This document shows positions 13,326-14,327 of a stretch of 14,327 nucleotides of DNA, piece after piece. Each line of letters begins with the position of its first letter. Positions within the stretch are counted from its first letter, which is position 1. The notes beneath the pieces are model-generated. The model was not told the origin of the DNA and did not search any database. It worked only from the letters and a program-made list of their open reading frames with translations. Location of the stretch: assembly GCA_937921525.1 (NCBI GenBank), contig CAKZUM010000546.1, positions 1-14,327 of the forward strand. Reading direction: 5' to 3'. This DNA comes from an uncultured Saprospiraceae bacterium. GTDB taxonomy: Bacteria; Bacteroidota; Bacteroidia; Chitinophagales; Saprospiraceae. Made by a program: the position numbers and the translations under genes.

Positions 13326-14327
13326 CTAACTAATACTGTCCTTCAGATTTTTCAATTTCTCCCATTGGCCTTGTGCAGCTAATACTGCTTGTTTGGGCCA
13401 AGTAACAGGATCGTAGATAATGTAGGCAGGATCTTCTGCTAATAGAATTTTTTTGATGGAGTCTACAGAAGAAGTAGCCAAGTCCATGTAAGCAAATATT
13501 CCAGCGTCTTTTAATAGAGTTTCGACTTTAGGACTAATACCTTTAAGTAAAGTTAGATCATCTTCTCGCTCAAAATGGAATCTTATTTTCCAATGTTCTA
13601 AAGTACCTGCATTAGATAAATTGAAATTTTTAATTTTCAAAGTCCAATCACCAAGAGTCGTTTCTCCAATAAATCCTTTCAAAGAATAATTACTCCATCT
13701 TTTATGAAGGTGAGGCTTATCACTTTCCTCTCTGTCATGTAAGATAACTTCCTTGCCACTTGGTGCAACAATAGAAATGATGAGGTCTTTTATAGCTGGA
13801 TGAACTAAATCTACTTGTGCCTCCGCTTTGGTTACACGACCATTAAAACGACATTCTTGTTTACTTGTAAAGACTTCTTTAGAGATAACATTCGGAATAA
13901 ATATTTCTGTGGTATAGTCACTTTCTTCTTCGCCACTTAGATCAATACTCCAAGAATCTAATGTGCCATCGTCTTGTGCCGCGTGATCTTGAACCGTTAA
14001 TATCCAAGGACCATTGGTAGATTCTCCTTTCAATAGGTCTAATGATCCTCCTTGGAAAACAATATCCAAATTATTAGCACTTCCACCTTGTTGATCTCTT
14101 AGTATGACCTCTGTACCAGAAGGACTTAACAATTTGATAGAGATGTCACCTATATAAGGATGACTAATCGCTACAGATACTCTGAGACTATGAATTTTTC
14201 CTGCTCGTTGAATATAAATAGTATCTGAAAAGCTATTTTGGTCAGGAATGATGGTATTAATACGATTTTCTTTGGAGAGCGTAAACATTGGCAGTGTGTA
14301 TGAGAGAAAGTTCAAATCTGCCCATTC
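13326..14327 (-). CDS. Two-P-domain protein with helix-hairpin-helix tail (5' end outside window)
   Basis: The frame runs unbroken from the window edge (14327) to a TAG stop at 13328-13326, so the N-terminus is missing. A TTG at 14315 could be read as a start, but the frame continues upstream as E-W-A-D and I see no reason to prefer it. Numbering from that TTG, residues about 15-127 form a proprotein-convertase P-domain (HPYIGDISIKLLSPSGTEVI, GPWILTVQD, DDGTLDSWSIDL). Residues about 136-248 form a second (HPAIKDLIISIVAPSGKEVI, GDWTLKI, NAGTLEHWKIRF). Residues 252-329 are a helix-hairpin-helix domain (LTLLKGISPKVETLLKDAGI, DPVTWPKQAVLAAQGQWEKL), of a type common in Bacteroidota and related to flap-endonuclease-like HhH units. 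P-domains usually follow a subtilisin-like protease, which could lie upstream, but none is visible. No C-terminal sorting signal is present. The gene converges on the TolC-like gene with 65 bases between. Confidence 0.85.
   Translation of the reverse strand, partial: EWADLNFLSYTLPMFTLSKENRINTIIPDQNSFSDTIYIQRAGKIHSLRVSVAISHPYIGDISIKLLSPSGTEVILRDQQGGSANNLDIVFQGGSLDLLKGESTNGPWILTVQDHAAQDDGTLDSWSIDLSGEEESDYTTEIFIPNVISKEVFTSKQECRFNGRVTKAEAQVDLVHPAIKDLIISIVAPSGKEVILHDREESDKPHLHKRWSNYSLKGFIGETTLGDWTLKIKNFNLSNAGTLEHWKIRFHFEREDDLTLLKGISPKVETLLKDAGIFAYMDLATSSVDSIKKILLAEDPAYIIYDPVTWPKQAVLAAQGQWEKLKNLKDSIS

Noticed and set aside
14280..14315. TTG at 14315 as the true start of the P-domain protein
   Set aside because: The frame stays open to the window edge, there is no signal peptide or clear ribosome-binding site at this point, and P-domains are usually C-terminal to another domain.

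Overview
The window looks like chromosomal DNA from an AT-rich member of the Bacteroidota, most likely a Saprospiraceae/Lewinella-type organism. The reasons are protein architecture (SprB-type repeats, a gliding-motility/type IX secretion C-terminal domain, P-domains joined to a helix-hairpin-helix tail) and weak or absent Shine-Dalgarno sequences. The taxonomic call is inference; no marker gene is present.

Layout: (1) Bases 1-548 are non-coding and AT-rich. They open with a 26-bp-arm inverted repeat at the window edge. (2) Bases 549-10520 encode one intact giant secreted protein of 3323 residues. It has a signal peptide, about 1450 residues of Cys-containing beta-rich sequence resembling DUF11-type modules, a non-SprB module, 14 SprB-like repeats, a second copy of the non-SprB module, three roughly 90-residue 'DTAC...CD...CDT' repeats, a cadherin/Ig-like domain and a type-B type IX secretion C-terminal domain. 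(3) Bases 10521-10931 are non-coding and contain a 161-bp imperfect palindrome with matching ends and possible TAA flanks, resembling a MITE or REP-like element. (4) Bases 10932-13260 are a two-gene unit with overlapping reading frames: a HlyD-family periplasmic adaptor followed by a divergent TolC-like outer-membrane channel. No inner-membrane pump is visible. (5) On the opposite strand, 14327-13326 is the C-terminal part of a protein with two proprotein-convertase P-domains and a cytoplasmic-looking helix-hairpin-helix tail. Its N-terminus lies beyond the window.

How the genes may work together: the giant protein should cross the inner membrane by Sec and the outer membrane by the type IX system, then act on the cell surface or outside as an adhesin or matrix protein. 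The adaptor and channel pair would span the periplasm for a separate export or efflux route; nothing in the sequence shows that it handles the giant protein. The P-domain gene is convergent with that pair and is probably independent. No RNA genes, CRISPR arrays, transposase genes or integrases were seen.
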